Assembly (NCBI GenBank): GCA_017550165.1
Contig: JAFZQH010000040.1
Coordinates: 1 to 64,000, forward strand
DNA from: Lachnospiraceae bacterium
GTDB lineage: Bacteria; Bacillota; Clostridia; Lachnospirales; Lachnospiraceae
Reading direction: 5' to 3'
Length of the DNA stretch: 64,000 nucleotides
The position numbers and the translations under genes were made by a program. Below are positions 8,290 to 16,573 of this stretch, in pieces (the first letter of the stretch is position 1; the number at the start of each line of letters is the position of its first letter). Under the pieces are notes generated by a model. The model did not search any database. It was not told the origin of the DNA and worked only from the letters and a program-made list of their open reading frames with translations.

Positions 8290-8331
8290 AGTTTGAGGTA
8301 TGATTTACACGTTTTATTAAAGGAGTATCAC

Positions 8332-9969
8332 ATGATCAGTGCTAACAATGTAACCCTGCGACTGGGCAAGACCGCCCTTTTCGAAGATGTAAACATAAAA
8401 TTCACCGAGGGGAACTGCTACGGCATCATTGGTGCCAACGGCGCCGGCAAGTCCACCTTCCTGCGGATCCTTTCAGGCCAGCTGGAGCCCACCAAGGGAG
8501 ACGTGTCCATCACTCCCGGGGAGAGGCTGTCCTTCCTCCAGCAGGACCACTTCAAATACGATGAATTTCCCGTGCTTGATACGGTCATCATGGGTAATCA
8601 GCATCTCTATGATGTCATGAAGGAAAAGGATGCCATTTACGCAAAGCCCGATTTTTCTGACGAAGACGGCATCAGGGCCAGTGAGCTTGAGGGAGAATTT
8701 GCGGAAATGAACGGCTGGGAGGCAGAAAGCGACGCAGCTACCCTCCTTAACGGCCTCGGCGTGGGAACTGAGCTCCACTACTCTCTTATGAAGGATTTGA
8801 ACGGTAATGAGAAGGTAAAAGTCCTTCTCGCCCAGGCCTTATTTGGCAACCCTGACATCCTGCTCCTTGACGAGCCCACCAACCACCTGGACTTAGACGC
8901 CATCACATGGCTTGAGGAGTTCCTTATCAACTTCAACAATACCGTCATCGTGGTATCCCACGACAGATACTTTTTAAATAAGGTCTGCACCCACATCGCA
9001 GACATCGATTATGCCAAGATCCAACTCTACGCCGGCAATTATGATTTCTGGTACGAGTCAAGCCAGCTTCTTATCAAGCAAATGAAGGAAGCCAACAAGA
9101 AGAAAGAAGAAAAGATCAAGGAACTGCAGGAGTTCATTTCCCGTTTCTCCGCCAACGCTTCCAAATCAAAGCAGGCGACCTCGAGAAAGCGGGCATTGGA
9201 GAAGATCGAGCTTGACGAGATCAAGCCCTCCAGCAGAAAGTACCCCTTCATCGATTTCAGGCCCAACCGTGAGATCGGAAATGAGGTGCTCTTCGTTGAA
9301 GACCTCTCCAAGACCATCGACGGGGTCAAGGTCCTTGATAATCTTACATTTACGGTAGGTCATGACGACAAGATCGCCTTCGTGGGCGGCAACGAGCAGG
9401 CCAAGACCGTGCTTTTCAAGATCCTTATGGGGGAGATGGAGCCGGATTCCGGTTCCTTCAAGTGGGGGGTCACCACTTCCCAGACCTATTTCCCCAAGGA
9501 TTCCGGCTATGAATTTGAAAATGATTACACCATCGCGGAGTGGCTCTCCCAGTATTCCGAGAACAAGGACGCCACTTATGTCCGCGGTTTCTTAGGGCGC
9601 ATGCTCTTCCCCGGAGACGCGGGAATAAAGAAAGTCAAGGTACTTTCCGGTGGTGAGAAGGTAAGATGCATTCTCTCGAAAATGATGATCAGCGGCGCTA
9701 ACGTGCTTATCCTTGATGAACCCACCAACCACCTGGACATGGAATCCATCACCGCCCTTAACAACGGGCTGATCAAGTTCCCCGGCGTGGTATTGTTCGC
9801 ATCCCATGACCACCAGTTCGTACAGACTACCGCCAACAGGATCATGGAGATCCTCCCGGGAGGAACCCTGATCGACAAGATAACCACTTACGACGAGTAC
9901 TTGGAAAGCGACGACATGGCAAGGAAGCGCGCAGTCTTCTCCATGGACGATGCTGACGAAGATAACTAA
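8332..9969 (+). CDS. ABC-F family translation factor (YbiT/YkpA-like ATPase)
   Basis: A 545-aa soluble protein with two ABC ATPase domains and no membrane segment, as in ABC-F factors that act at the ribosomal E site. NBD1 has Walker A GANGAGKST and Walker B LLLDEPTNHLD. The charged linker (about residues 245-300, rich in KKKEEK) matches the P-site tRNA interaction motif. NBD2 has signature LSGGEKVRC and LILDEPTNHLDM. NBD2 has an unusual Walker A, GGNEQAKT, lacking the standard GxxGxGKT pattern; the YbiT/YkpA branch does show variation there. The start is the ATG at 8332, behind AAAGGAGTATCAC; a longer frame begins at 8293. It is more likely a housekeeping member than an antibiotic-resistance factor. 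Confidence 0.9.
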   Translation: MISANNVTLRLGKTALFEDVNIKFTEGNCYGIIGANGAGKSTFLRILSGQLEPTKGDVSITPGERLSFLQQDHFKYDEFPVLDTVIMGNQHLYDVMKEKDAIYAKPDFSDEDGIRASELEGEFAEMNGWEAESDAATLLNGLGVGTELHYSLMKDLNGNEKVKVLLAQALFGNPDILLLDEPTNHLDLDAITWLEEFLINFNNTVIVVSHDRYFLNKVCTHIADIDYAKIQLYAGNYDFWYESSQLLIKQMKEANKKKEEKIKELQEFISRFSANASKSKQATSRKRALEKIELDEIKPSSRKYPFIDFRPNREIGNEVLFVEDLSKTIDGVKVLDNLTFTVGHDDKIAFVGGNEQAKTVLFKILMGEMEPDSGSFKWGVTTSQTYFPKDSGYEFENDYTIAEWLSQYSENKDATYVRGFLGRMLFPGDAGIKKVKVLSGGEKVRCILSKMMISGANVLILDEPTNHLDMESITALNNGLIKFPGVVLFASHDHQFVQTTANRIMEILPGGTLIDKITTYDEYLESDDMARKRAVFSMDDADEDN

Positions 9970-9996
9970 AAAGGGGGCGCTGCCCCCTTTTTTCTA
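9969..9996. terminator. strong intrinsic terminator, bidirectional
   Basis: AAAAAGGGGGC and GCCCCCTTTTTT form a long GC stem flanked by A and T tracts on both sides. It ends the ABC-F gene on the plus strand and can also end the converging Nif11 precursor gene. Confidence 0.9.
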
Positions 9997-10033
9997 ACCT
10001 ATACACCGGAATCCTGATAAAACTATGGGTTTA

Positions 10034-10456
10034 TTAACGAATGGGATAATAATCATAAGTGCATTGAGCTAAATAATGGCATATATAATTAGCATACTTG
10101 TTAATGATCGAATCACATCCGTCATTAAACCAGCAGTTCTCCTTGTTCGTATAAGTATCATAGCAGCCGTTAGGCTTTCTTCTACCCCCGGCCACCTCGC
10201 TGATCGCATCGTCAGGCAACGACTCTATCTTAGAAGAAGTATTCTCCGTCTTCTGCTTAATAGCCTCAATCTGTTCCTCCTGATATGCCGAAAGATCCGC
10301 CTCAGTCACATCAAATCCCAGCTTGGCTGCGATCTCCGCGTATATACGGACCTCCTCCTTTTGGTCTGCCGGTGCCGCATAACTATTGATCAGTTCTGCT
10401 GCTTTGGCATCAGTTCTTGCTGCTTCCAGAAACTCTTTCACTTTTTCACTTGCCAT
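10034..10456 (-). CDS. Nif11-leader RiPP precursor peptide, orphan
   Basis: A 140-aa peptide precursor. Residues 1-89 form a Nif11-like leader: a helical N-terminus, then AKLGFDVTEADLSAY (aligning with the family's A-K-x-x-G-[FY]-D-[IV]-T-x-x-[DE]-L) and the conserved pre-cleavage run LPDDAISEVAGG. The double glycine is Gly90-Gly91. The predicted core is 49 residues (92-140) with five cysteines (98, 108, 114, 126, 132) and many aromatics, including eight tyrosines and one tryptophan. I chose the second ATG (10456) because GAGGAGG is 7 bases before it, while the first ATG (10462) is only 1-2 bases from the ribosome site. No lanthipeptide synthetase, radical-SAM enzyme, protease or exporter is encoded anywhere in the window, so any maturation would act from elsewhere. 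It lies directly downstream of smpB and may share its transcript. Confidence 0.85.
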   Translation of the reverse strand: MASEKVKEFLEAARTDAKAAELINSYAAPADQKEEVRIYAEIAAKLGFDVTEADLSAYQEEQIEAIKQKTENTSSKIESLPDDAISEVAGGRRKPNGCYDTYTNKENCWFNDGCDSIINKYANYICHYLAQCTYDYYPIR

Positions 10457-10518
10457 GATCATTCCTCCTCATAGGCCATCATCTTAAAACAATAGGTCAT
10501 TTTATACTATCTTTCTTC

Positions 10519-10983
10519 CTATAGGTTTTTCACCTTAAAATCCCGTTCCGCTTCTCTCCTCTGGTCCTTCTTGGCGATGTCCTGCCTCTTGTCGTAGAGC
10601 TTCTTGCCCTTAGCCAGGCCAAACTCCACCTTCACCAGGCTGCCCTTGAAATACACCTGCAGCGGCACCAGGGTATAGCCCTGCTGTGAAATCTTCCCCG
10701 CCAGTTTATTTATCTCAGACTTGTGGACCAGGAGCTTTTTCGGTCTCATGGGATCCTTATTGAAAATGTTCCCCTTCTCGTATGGACTGATATGAAGCCC
10801 GTTAATGATCAGTTCACCCTTGTCGATAGAGATAAACGATTCCTTTATGGAGCATTTGCCCATACGGACAGACTTCACCTCCGTACCGTGGAGGACGATC
10901 CCCGCCTCGTACTTCTCCTCGATAAAGAAATCATGATATGCCTTTTTATTATTCGCAATTAATTTTATACTGTCTTTACTCAT
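10519..10983 (-). CDS. smpB: SsrA-binding protein SmpB
   Basis: A 154-aa RNA-binding protein that delivers tmRNA to stalled ribosomes. The conserved core [14 protein letters not shown], the GKCSIKESF segment, the HISPYEKGN motif and the basic C-terminal tail ([15 protein letters not shown]) are all present. The frame opens further upstream from a GTG at 11025, but those codons translate the palindrome at 10994-11022. I take the ATG at 10983 because [15 protein letters not shown] is the usual Clostridia N-terminus; the ATG at 10995 is possible. It follows rnr, as in many Firmicutes. The RNA partner, ssrA, is 10 kb away in the same window. Confidence 0.95.
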   Translation of the reverse strand: MSKDSIKLIANNKKAYHDFFIEEKYEAGIVLHGTEVKSVRMGKCSIKESFISIDKGELIINGLHISPYEKGNIFNKDPMRPKKLLVHKSEINKLAGKISQQGYTLVPLQVYFKGSLVKVEFGLAKGKKLYDKRQDIAKKDQRREAERDFKVKNL

Positions 10984-10993
10984 TTTCTCATTC

Positions 10994-11022
10994 ATAAGAC
11001 AGGGGACGGTTCTCTGTCTTAT
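10994..11022. repeat. class A short palindrome at the rnr-smpB junction
   Basis: ATAAGACAGGGGACGG and TTCTCTGTCTTAT form an imperfect palindrome that exactly fills the gap between the rnr stop codon (11024-11022) and the smpB start region. It leaves the two genes intact. Confidence 0.85.
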
Positions 11023-13145
11023 CACACTAATTCGAAGTCGATGGTCCGCCGCAGCACGTCTGCTCCCGTCACCGTCACCCGGACCGCCTGCCCCAGCTTA
11101 TAATGCCGGTTTCTTCGCTCTCCTACCAGTTCAAAGGCATTCTCGTTGTACTTATAGAAATCATCCTTCAATGTCATGACATGGACCATTCCCTCAATGG
11201 TATTGGGGAGTTCCACATACATGCCCCATGCGTTCATGCCCACGATGATTCCGTCGTACTCCTCACCAATGTGTCCCAGCATATATTCCGCTTTTTTGAG
11301 TTTCTCCGTCTCCCGCTCAGCCTCTTCAGCCCGGCGTTCCAACTCACTGCTCTTCTTGGCCACCTCAGGTAATATTTTATCATAATGACCGGACTTTTTC
11401 CCGTTCATTCTTCCGCGAAGACAATCCTTGATGATCCTGTGGATCTGCAGGTCCGGATAACGCCTGATGGGAGACGTAAAGTGACAGTAATACTTGGCCG
11501 CCAAACCGAAATGACCGGTACACTCTACAGTATACTTCGCCTGCTTTAGGGAGCGCAAGGTCAACCTGCTTATCAGACCCTCCTCAGCGGTTCCCTCGAT
11601 CTTGCCCAACAGCTTCTGCAGTTCCTTCGGATGGATCTCCTCCTGAGCTGACTTAAGGGAATAGCCAAAATTATTGATAAATGCGGAAAGACTCCTGATC
11701 TTCTCGGAATCGGGATTATCATGGGTCCTGTACACAAAAGGCATCTCCTGCCAGAAAAAATCCTCCGCAACTGTCTCATTTGCCGCCAGCATGAAATCCT
11801 CTATGATCTTGGTAGCATCGTTGCGGTCGTATGGCTTAACCTCAAGGGGCTTGCCTTTCTCATCCAGGATGATCTTGGTTTCCGGAATATCGAAATCAAT
11901 GGAGCCCCGCTTGAAACGCCGCGCCCGAAGCAGATCAGCCAGTTCCTTCATAAGCATGAAATCGTCAATGAAATCCCTGTATTTCTCAAGCTCACCCTCA
12001 TCCGCCTCCGACTTTATGATCCTGTTAACAACCGTATAAGTCATGCGCTCATCAACATTGATCACGCTTTCACATATCTCATGATCAATGATGGCGCCTT
12101 TCTCATCGATGGTCATGACACAACTTAAAGTCAACCGGTCCTCACCCTGATTGAGGGAACAGATCCCGTTGGATAACTCCCTCGGAAGCATTGGGATTAC
12201 CCGGTCCACCAAGTAGACACTGGTTCCCCGCTTTAAGGCCTCCACGTCAAGAGCGCTTGACTCCTGAACATAATTGCTGACGTCCGCAATGTGGACCCCG
12301 AGAGTGTATCTTCCATCCGACTTGGAAATGGTCACCGCATCATCCAGATCCTTGGCATCCTCACCATCGATGGTCACAGTCCTGAGGTCTCGGAAGTCCC
12401 TTCGCCCCGCCATATCCGCCTCGGAAACGGGCTTAGCCACGTTCTCCGCCTGTTTTTCCACCTTTTCCGGGAAATCATAGGGCAGATCAAAACCCTTGAT
12501 GATGGCCAGAACATCGGTGCCTGCCTCATCCGCTTTTCCCAGGACCTCGGAAATGATGCCCTCCGGGTTCTTCTTTTCATCTCCGTAAAAAGTTATACGA
12601 ACAACAACCTTATCCCCGGTCTCAGCACCGGCACAGTCTTCCTTTCCCACAAAAACATCCCTGGAATACCGGGGGTTGTCGGGGATCACGAATCCAAATT
12701 TGCCCGCCTTTTCAAAAGTCCCCACCAGTTCTTTTGTATTACGGGCCAGAACCTTCTTGATCCGCCCCTCGCGCCTCTTACCCCGGGAGAAGGGATTAAG
12801 TTCGAACAGCACCCGGTCTCCGTGCATGGCGGAACCTATGTCCCCGGCGGAAACATAGATATCCTCATCCATCCCTTCCACGCAGATAAAACCAAACCCT
12901 CTGGTAGTCGCCTCCAATATGCCCTCATTGGAAATGAGCGCCGCCTTCTTATACCGGCCCTTCCCGTTAACCTCGATCTTGCCGTCCGCCACCAGCCGGT
13001 CCAGCACCGCCTTCAGATCATCCCGGTCCTCCCTGGCCACACACAGCACCTCCGCCATCTCCCCCACCTTCATGGGGACATAGGCCGGGTCGCATATGAA
13101 GTTGTAGATCGTAGTCAGTCTCTTCTCGAGAATCTTATCGTCCAT
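11022..13145 (-). CDS. rnr: ribonuclease R
   Basis: A 707-aa 3'-5' exoribonuclease of the RNB family that degrades structured RNA and helps clear tmRNA-tagged messages. Order of domains: N-terminal winged helix (residues 1-70), two cold-shock domains (about 70-225), the RNB catalytic domain with [12 protein letters not shown] (about residue 258) carrying the metal-binding aspartates and the [15 protein letters not shown]-type motif, here [15 protein letters not shown], then an S1 domain at the C-terminus ([17 protein letters not shown]). It lacks the lysine-rich tail of E. coli RNase R. The order secG-rnr-smpB is conserved in Firmicutes and supports the call. Confidence 0.96.
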   Translation of the reverse strand: MDDKILEKRLTTIYNFICDPAYVPMKVGEMAEVLCVAREDRDDLKAVLDRLVADGKIEVNGKGRYKKAALISNEGILEATTRGFGFICVEGMDEDIYVSAGDIGSAMHGDRVLFELNPFSRGKRREGRIKKVLARNTKELVGTFEKAGKFGFVIPDNPRYSRDVFVGKEDCAGAETGDKVVVRITFYGDEKKNPEGIISEVLGKADEAGTDVLAIIKGFDLPYDFPEKVEKQAENVAKPVSEADMAGRRDFRDLRTVTIDGEDAKDLDDAVTISKSDGRYTLGVHIADVSNYVQESSALDVEALKRGTSVYLVDRVIPMLPRELSNGICSLNQGEDRLTLSCVMTIDEKGAIIDHEICESVINVDERMTYTVVNRIIKSEADEGELEKYRDFIDDFMLMKELADLLRARRFKRGSIDFDIPETKIILDEKGKPLEVKPYDRNDATKIIEDFMLAANETVAEDFFWQEMPFVYRTHDNPDSEKIRSLSAFINNFGYSLKSAQEEIHPKELQKLLGKIEGTAEEGLISRLTLRSLKQAKYTVECTGHFGLAAKYYCHFTSPIRRYPDLQIHRIIKDCLRGRMNGKKSGHYDKILPEVAKKSSELERRAEEAERETEKLKKAEYMLGHIGEEYDGIIVGMNAWGMYVELPNTIEGMVHVMTLKDDFYKYNENAFELVGERRNRHYKLGQAVRVTVTGADVLRRTIDFELV

Positions 13146-13200
13146 ATAAGTAATTATACACTTTCTCGCAGAATTATGTTCTCATATTTTAGTATAAATA

Positions 13201-13338
13201 GTGGCGACAGATAATGTGTTCAAAAGAAAGGTCTTTGGGAACGTCGGTTCTTAGTGAATCCGAAGGATGAACTTAGAACCGCTACGCTTCAAAACGGAGC
13301 GAGAGCGTCCTTTCGTTGAATACATTATCTGTCGCCAC
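13201..13338. repeat. structured intergenic repeat, copy 1
   Basis: The ends GTGGCGACAGATAATGT and ACATTATCTGTCGCCAC are perfectly complementary. Inside are a second outer stem ending in GAAAGG/CCTTTC and an inner arm, GGTTCTTAGT (13246-13255) with ACTTAGAACC (13271-13280), tipped by ATCC-GAA-GGAT. Copies 2 and 3 (28531-28686 and 30104-30293) share the layout with paired substitutions. It lies between the secG terminator and rnr and has no ORF. Confidence 0.85.
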
Positions 13339-13351
13339 CATTATCCGTAAC

Positions 13352-13383
13352 TAAAACAAAAGGTACCCCTCGCAGGGTACCTT
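13352..13383 (-). terminator. secG terminator
   Basis: On the minus strand AAGGTACCC and GGGTACCTT form a 9-bp stem with a TGCGAG loop, followed by TTGTTTTAG. It lies just past the secG stop codon. Confidence 0.8.
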
Positions 13384-13389
13384 AACTTC

Positions 13390-13632
13390 TTATATCACCT
13401 TAAGATTCAATAGAATGGAAATAAGGAAGAACAACACCACCAGCACCCTGGTCAATGTCACCAGCTTCCCTTCCATCGACCTGCTCTTATTCTTACTCCA
13501 ATACGAATCAGCGGATCCACCCGCCATGGCACCCAAGCCAACCTGCTTGCCTTCCTGCATCAGAATGATAACGGAAACGACAATGCAGTCCAATATCAAT
13601 AATACAGTCAATATAATCCTTAAAACGCTCAA
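13390..13632 (-). CDS. secG: preprotein translocase subunit SecG
   Basis: An 80-aa inner-membrane subunit of the SecYEG channel. Two membrane helices (about residues 2-22 and 58-77) flank the conserved loop with VIILMQEGK and GLGAMAGGSADSY, which is diagnostic of SecG. I chose the TTG at 13632 as start: ACGGAGGTG lies 8 bases upstream, and the product then begins directly with the first helix as in other SecG proteins. The longer frame from a TTG at 13659 would include the ribosome site. It heads the secG-rnr-smpB group, with a terminator and a repeat element between secG and rnr. Confidence 0.93.
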   Translation of the reverse strand: MSVLRIILTVLLILDCIVVSVIILMQEGKQVGLGAMAGGSADSYWSKNKSRSMEGKLVTLTRVLVVLFFLISILLNLKVI

Positions 13633-13690
13633 TGCGCACACCTCCGTATAACACAACAATAATTAATCCTTAACACTTACAACGAAGAAC

Positions 13691-13719
13691 ATTCTAACAT
13701 ACATAAGTGCATAACGCAA
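13691..13719 (-). promoter_or_regulatory. secG promoter
   Basis: On the minus strand TTGCGT (13719-13714) and TAGAAT (13696-13691) are 17 bases apart, with a start near 13684, about 50 bases before the TTG start codon. Confidence 0.55.
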
Positions 13720-13726
13720 TAGCAAA

Positions 13727-16573
13727 TTACGGTTTCACAAGCCTACGCAGTGTATCAAAGAGCAGATCCGGTTCCACCGGCTTGGTAAGATGGGCGTTAA
13801 GGCCGGCCTGGAGGCTCCTTTCCACATCTTCATCGAAAGCATTTGCAGTAAGGGCGATAATGGGGATAGAATCGGAATCGGACCGGCCCATTCCTCTGAT
13901 AATCCCTGTTGCAGTGATACCATCCATCTCAGGCATACGCATATCCATAAGGATAGCGTCGTAGTAGCCCTCCTCTTTCTCAGCGTACATATCCACGGCC
14001 ACCTTACCGTTAACGGCCACGTCTACCTCCACTTCTCTCATCTGGAGCACCATTGTCATGATCTCCGCATTGATCTCCTTGTCCTCAGCCAGAAGGATAT
14101 GACGTCCCTTAAAATCAACTTCCTTCTTTTCGCTTCCTCTGGAATTAAGACTCTGCGTATATTTGTCAATAAGATTCTGTGATGTAACAGGCTTTGCCAA
14201 AAGAATGTCAACACCCGCATTTTTGGCATCGTCGGCAATATCCCTGAACTGATAGCCCATAAGCACTATGACCAGGTCTTCATAAGTAGCCACCTTCCTT
14301 ACGGAAGAGATCACATCCAGGAATTTTTCTCTGATCATTTCCCGGTCAATGATGACCATGTTATAATACTTATTCCGTGCCTCATGCAGCCTGATCTTCT
14401 CTACCGCATCCTTTCCGGATGCAGATGTCTCCACGGTGATCCCCACCTCACCCAGCTCGATGGACATATAGGAACATGCCACGGTATTATCGCTTACCAC
14501 AAGAACGGTAAGGTCCGAAGTCTTGAACCTGCCCCGTCCGTCATCTTCCCTGTCGGAATCCAGGAATGTCAGTGTAACGGTAAATGTGGAGCCAACGTTC
14601 TTCTCGCTTTCCACCTCGATATTACCGTTCATCATTTCCACTATGCTCTTGGTTATGGCCATGCCCAGACCCGTGCTGTTATACTTGCTGGTGGACGATG
14701 AATCCTCTTGGGAGAATGCTTCAAATATCTTGGGAATGAACTCGGGATCCATTCCCACCCCCGTGTCGGAAATGATAAACCGCATGGTGGTCTTGTAATT
14801 GAAACCGATGACCTTCTCCACTGACAGGCTGACGGTCCCTCCGGGTTCCGTGAATTTCACAGCATTTCCCAATATGTTGATAAGCACCTGCTTGAGTTTT
14901 AAGGCATCGCCGATATAATACCCCTGGAGCTGGTCGTCCAGATGGTTATTATAGTGAAGTCCCCTGTCGTTGCACTGACTGTCCACTATTGTATTGATCT
15001 GCCCGATAAGATCGGACATTAAGAATTCCTCGTTTTTAACGTTGACACGCCCGGCCTCGATCCTGGACATGTCGAGGATATCGTTGATTATCCTGAGCAA
15101 ATGCTTGGCGCTCACACCGATCTTGGCCAGATAATCCCTGGTTTTTTCAGAGATCTCCGGGTCTGAGATCGCGATACTGTCGATACTGATTATGGCATTC
15201 ATGGGAGTCCTGATCTCGTGGCTCATATTGGACAGAAAGGCGGTTTTTGCCTTATTGGCTTCCTCCGCCACGGAAAGCGCATCGCTTAAAGCCTGGCTCT
15301 GCTGCATGGTCTTCCTTGTCTCCGCATCAACATCGGTAAATCCTATACTCACGGCATGGATTATACCGTCATCACGGTTCTCAGCGCGAAGCGCAGCGGC
15401 AACCCTCATCATTTCATAGGATTCTTTGCCTCCGTGGACGGAAATGTAGAGTAAGCTTATAACCTTCTCTTCAGCCAGCCCTGCTCTGATATTGTCGGGA
15501 TTAAGGAAATCCATAAATGCTTCCCTGTACTCTCCCTTTACATAATTCTCGGCATACTTGCGGAATACCTCTTTGAAATCAAATCTGGTGCCTTCACCCA
15601 GCTGCTCTTCCTGATTCAGGTAAACATGAGACCTGTAACATATTCCGTAGTTCCCGTCCAGATCCACGTAATACACGCTCCTGTAGTCTTCCGACAGAGA
15701 GTTTACCATGATATGGGCCTGAGTGTTCATATGATTGATATACTGCTCTATCTCCTGCCTCATGAAAAGGATCCGGTCACCCAGTTTCTGAACTTCGTCA
15801 CCGCCTGCCACGGGGCTTACGGTATCCTGATCATTATCATGGAGTGATTCTTCTTCTCCGGGGATCGCCAGTTTGGCGGTAAGACCTTCTATATCCTCAC
15901 CCAGAAGTGCCAGTTCATTGTTCACATCACGAAGTTTCTTAACAATGCGGCTTCCTATAACGAACACAAGAAGAGCTCCGATGATAAGGGAAAGGGCCCC
16001 ATTACTGAAGATTGACACCGTCAGATGGTTAACCTGATTCTCGAACCATTCTGCTTCATAATCAGCGGCAACTATTCCCGCCAGTCCCCCCTTTGAATCG
16101 TAAATGGGGGCATAGGCGCTGTAAAATCTTCCCCACGCATCCGTGTAGGGTTCGTTATCTACGGAGACGGTACCGAGGCTTGCCTGATAAAGGGCATCCG
16201 TATATACCACTTCCATGCCGAAATCCTCCGGATCTTCCGGATCTACATTGTAGACAAATTCCTTGTCGCCCTTTACGGTGATACAATATATGTATCGCAT
16301 ATTGGTGCTATTCTGGAAGCGGTCGAGCTCCTTCAATATGGTCTGGTAGTCTTCCGATTCCGGGTCGTCAGTAGTGACACGCCTCAGGGCATCTCCATCA
16401 ATGTGCACCGCTGCTGTTTTAACGATATCGAGCATATGACCCTGGATATCCGATTTGATCAGGGCGCGGGCAGAATCAAGGATAAGCTGCCCTATAATGG
16501 CATAAAAAGCCACCAGGAACAGTACCGCACATACGATTATCTGTGTTGTTATGCTTACTCTCTTTTTACCCAT
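13727..16573 (-). CDS. hybrid sensor histidine kinase with two receiver domains
   Basis: A 948-aa membrane sensor. TM1 is at about residues 11-33 and an extracellular Cache-type domain follows (to about 180; NMRYIYCI and AYAPIYDSKGGLAGIVAADY motifs), then TM2 at about 184-206. The cytoplasmic part holds a PAS-like region (CYRSH, about residues 295-430), HisKA with phospho-acceptor His in FLSNMSHEIRTPMN, and HATPase (NILGNAVKF, DTGVGM, GLGMAI). Receiver 1 (about 690-810) looks degenerate: it keeps VIIDRE but lacks a clear acidic pair and the conserved T/K context. Receiver 2 (about 825-948) is canonical (LLAEDKEINAE, LMDMRMPEMDG, ALTANAF, TKP). There is no output domain, so phosphate probably passes to an Hpt protein elsewhere. 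Its start overlaps the end of the paralogous kinase gene by 8 bases. Confidence 0.92.
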   Translation of the reverse strand: MGKKRVSITTQIIVCAVLFLVAFYAIIGQLILDSARALIKSDIQGHMLDIVKTAAVHIDGDALRRVTTDDPESEDYQTILKELDRFQNSTNMRYIYCITVKGDKEFVYNVDPEDPEDFGMEVVYTDALYQASLGTVSVDNEPYTDAWGRFYSAYAPIYDSKGGLAGIVAADYEAEWFENQVNHLTVSIFSNGALSLIIGALLVFVIGSRIVKKLRDVNNELALLGEDIEGLTAKLAIPGEEESLHDNDQDTVSPVAGGDEVQKLGDRILFMRQEIEQYINHMNTQAHIMVNSLSEDYRSVYYVDLDGNYGICYRSHVYLNQEEQLGEGTRFDFKEVFRKYAENYVKGEYREAFMDFLNPDNIRAGLAEEKVISLLYISVHGGKESYEMMRVAAALRAENRDDGIIHAVSIGFTDVDAETRKTMQQSQALSDALSVAEEANKAKTAFLSNMSHEIRTPMNAIISIDSIAISDPEISEKTRDYLAKIGVSAKHLLRIINDILDMSRIEAGRVNVKNEEFLMSDLIGQINTIVDSQCNDRGLHYNNHLDDQLQGYYIGDALKLKQVLINILGNAVKFTEPGGTVSLSVEKVIGFNYKTTMRFIISDTGVGMDPEFIPKIFEAFSQEDSSSTSKYNSTGLGMAITKSIVEMMNGNIEVESEKNVGSTFTVTLTFLDSDREDDGRGRFKTSDLTVLVVSDNTVACSYMSIELGEVGITVETSASGKDAVEKIRLHEARNKYYNMVIIDREMIREKFLDVISSVRKVATYEDLVIVLMGYQFRDIADDAKNAGVDILLAKPVTSQNLIDKYTQSLNSRGSEKKEVDFKGRHILLAEDKEINAEIMTMVLQMREVEVDVAVNGKVAVDMYAEKEEGYYDAILMDMRMPEMDGITATGIIRGMGRSDSDSIPIIALTANAFDEDVERSLQAGLNAHLTKPVEPDLLFDTLRRLVKP

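Noticed and set aside
8082-8331. Purine riboswitch before the BMP importer
   Set aside because: The conserved junction and loop sequences of purine riboswitches are not found on either strand.
10984-11025. GTG start of smpB at 11025
   Set aside because: It would translate the palindrome and overlap the rnr stop; SmpB proteins begin near the ATG at 10983.
13727-14160. Plus-strand ORFs in the kinase genes
   Set aside because: They are mirror frames of strongly supported minus-strand domains.
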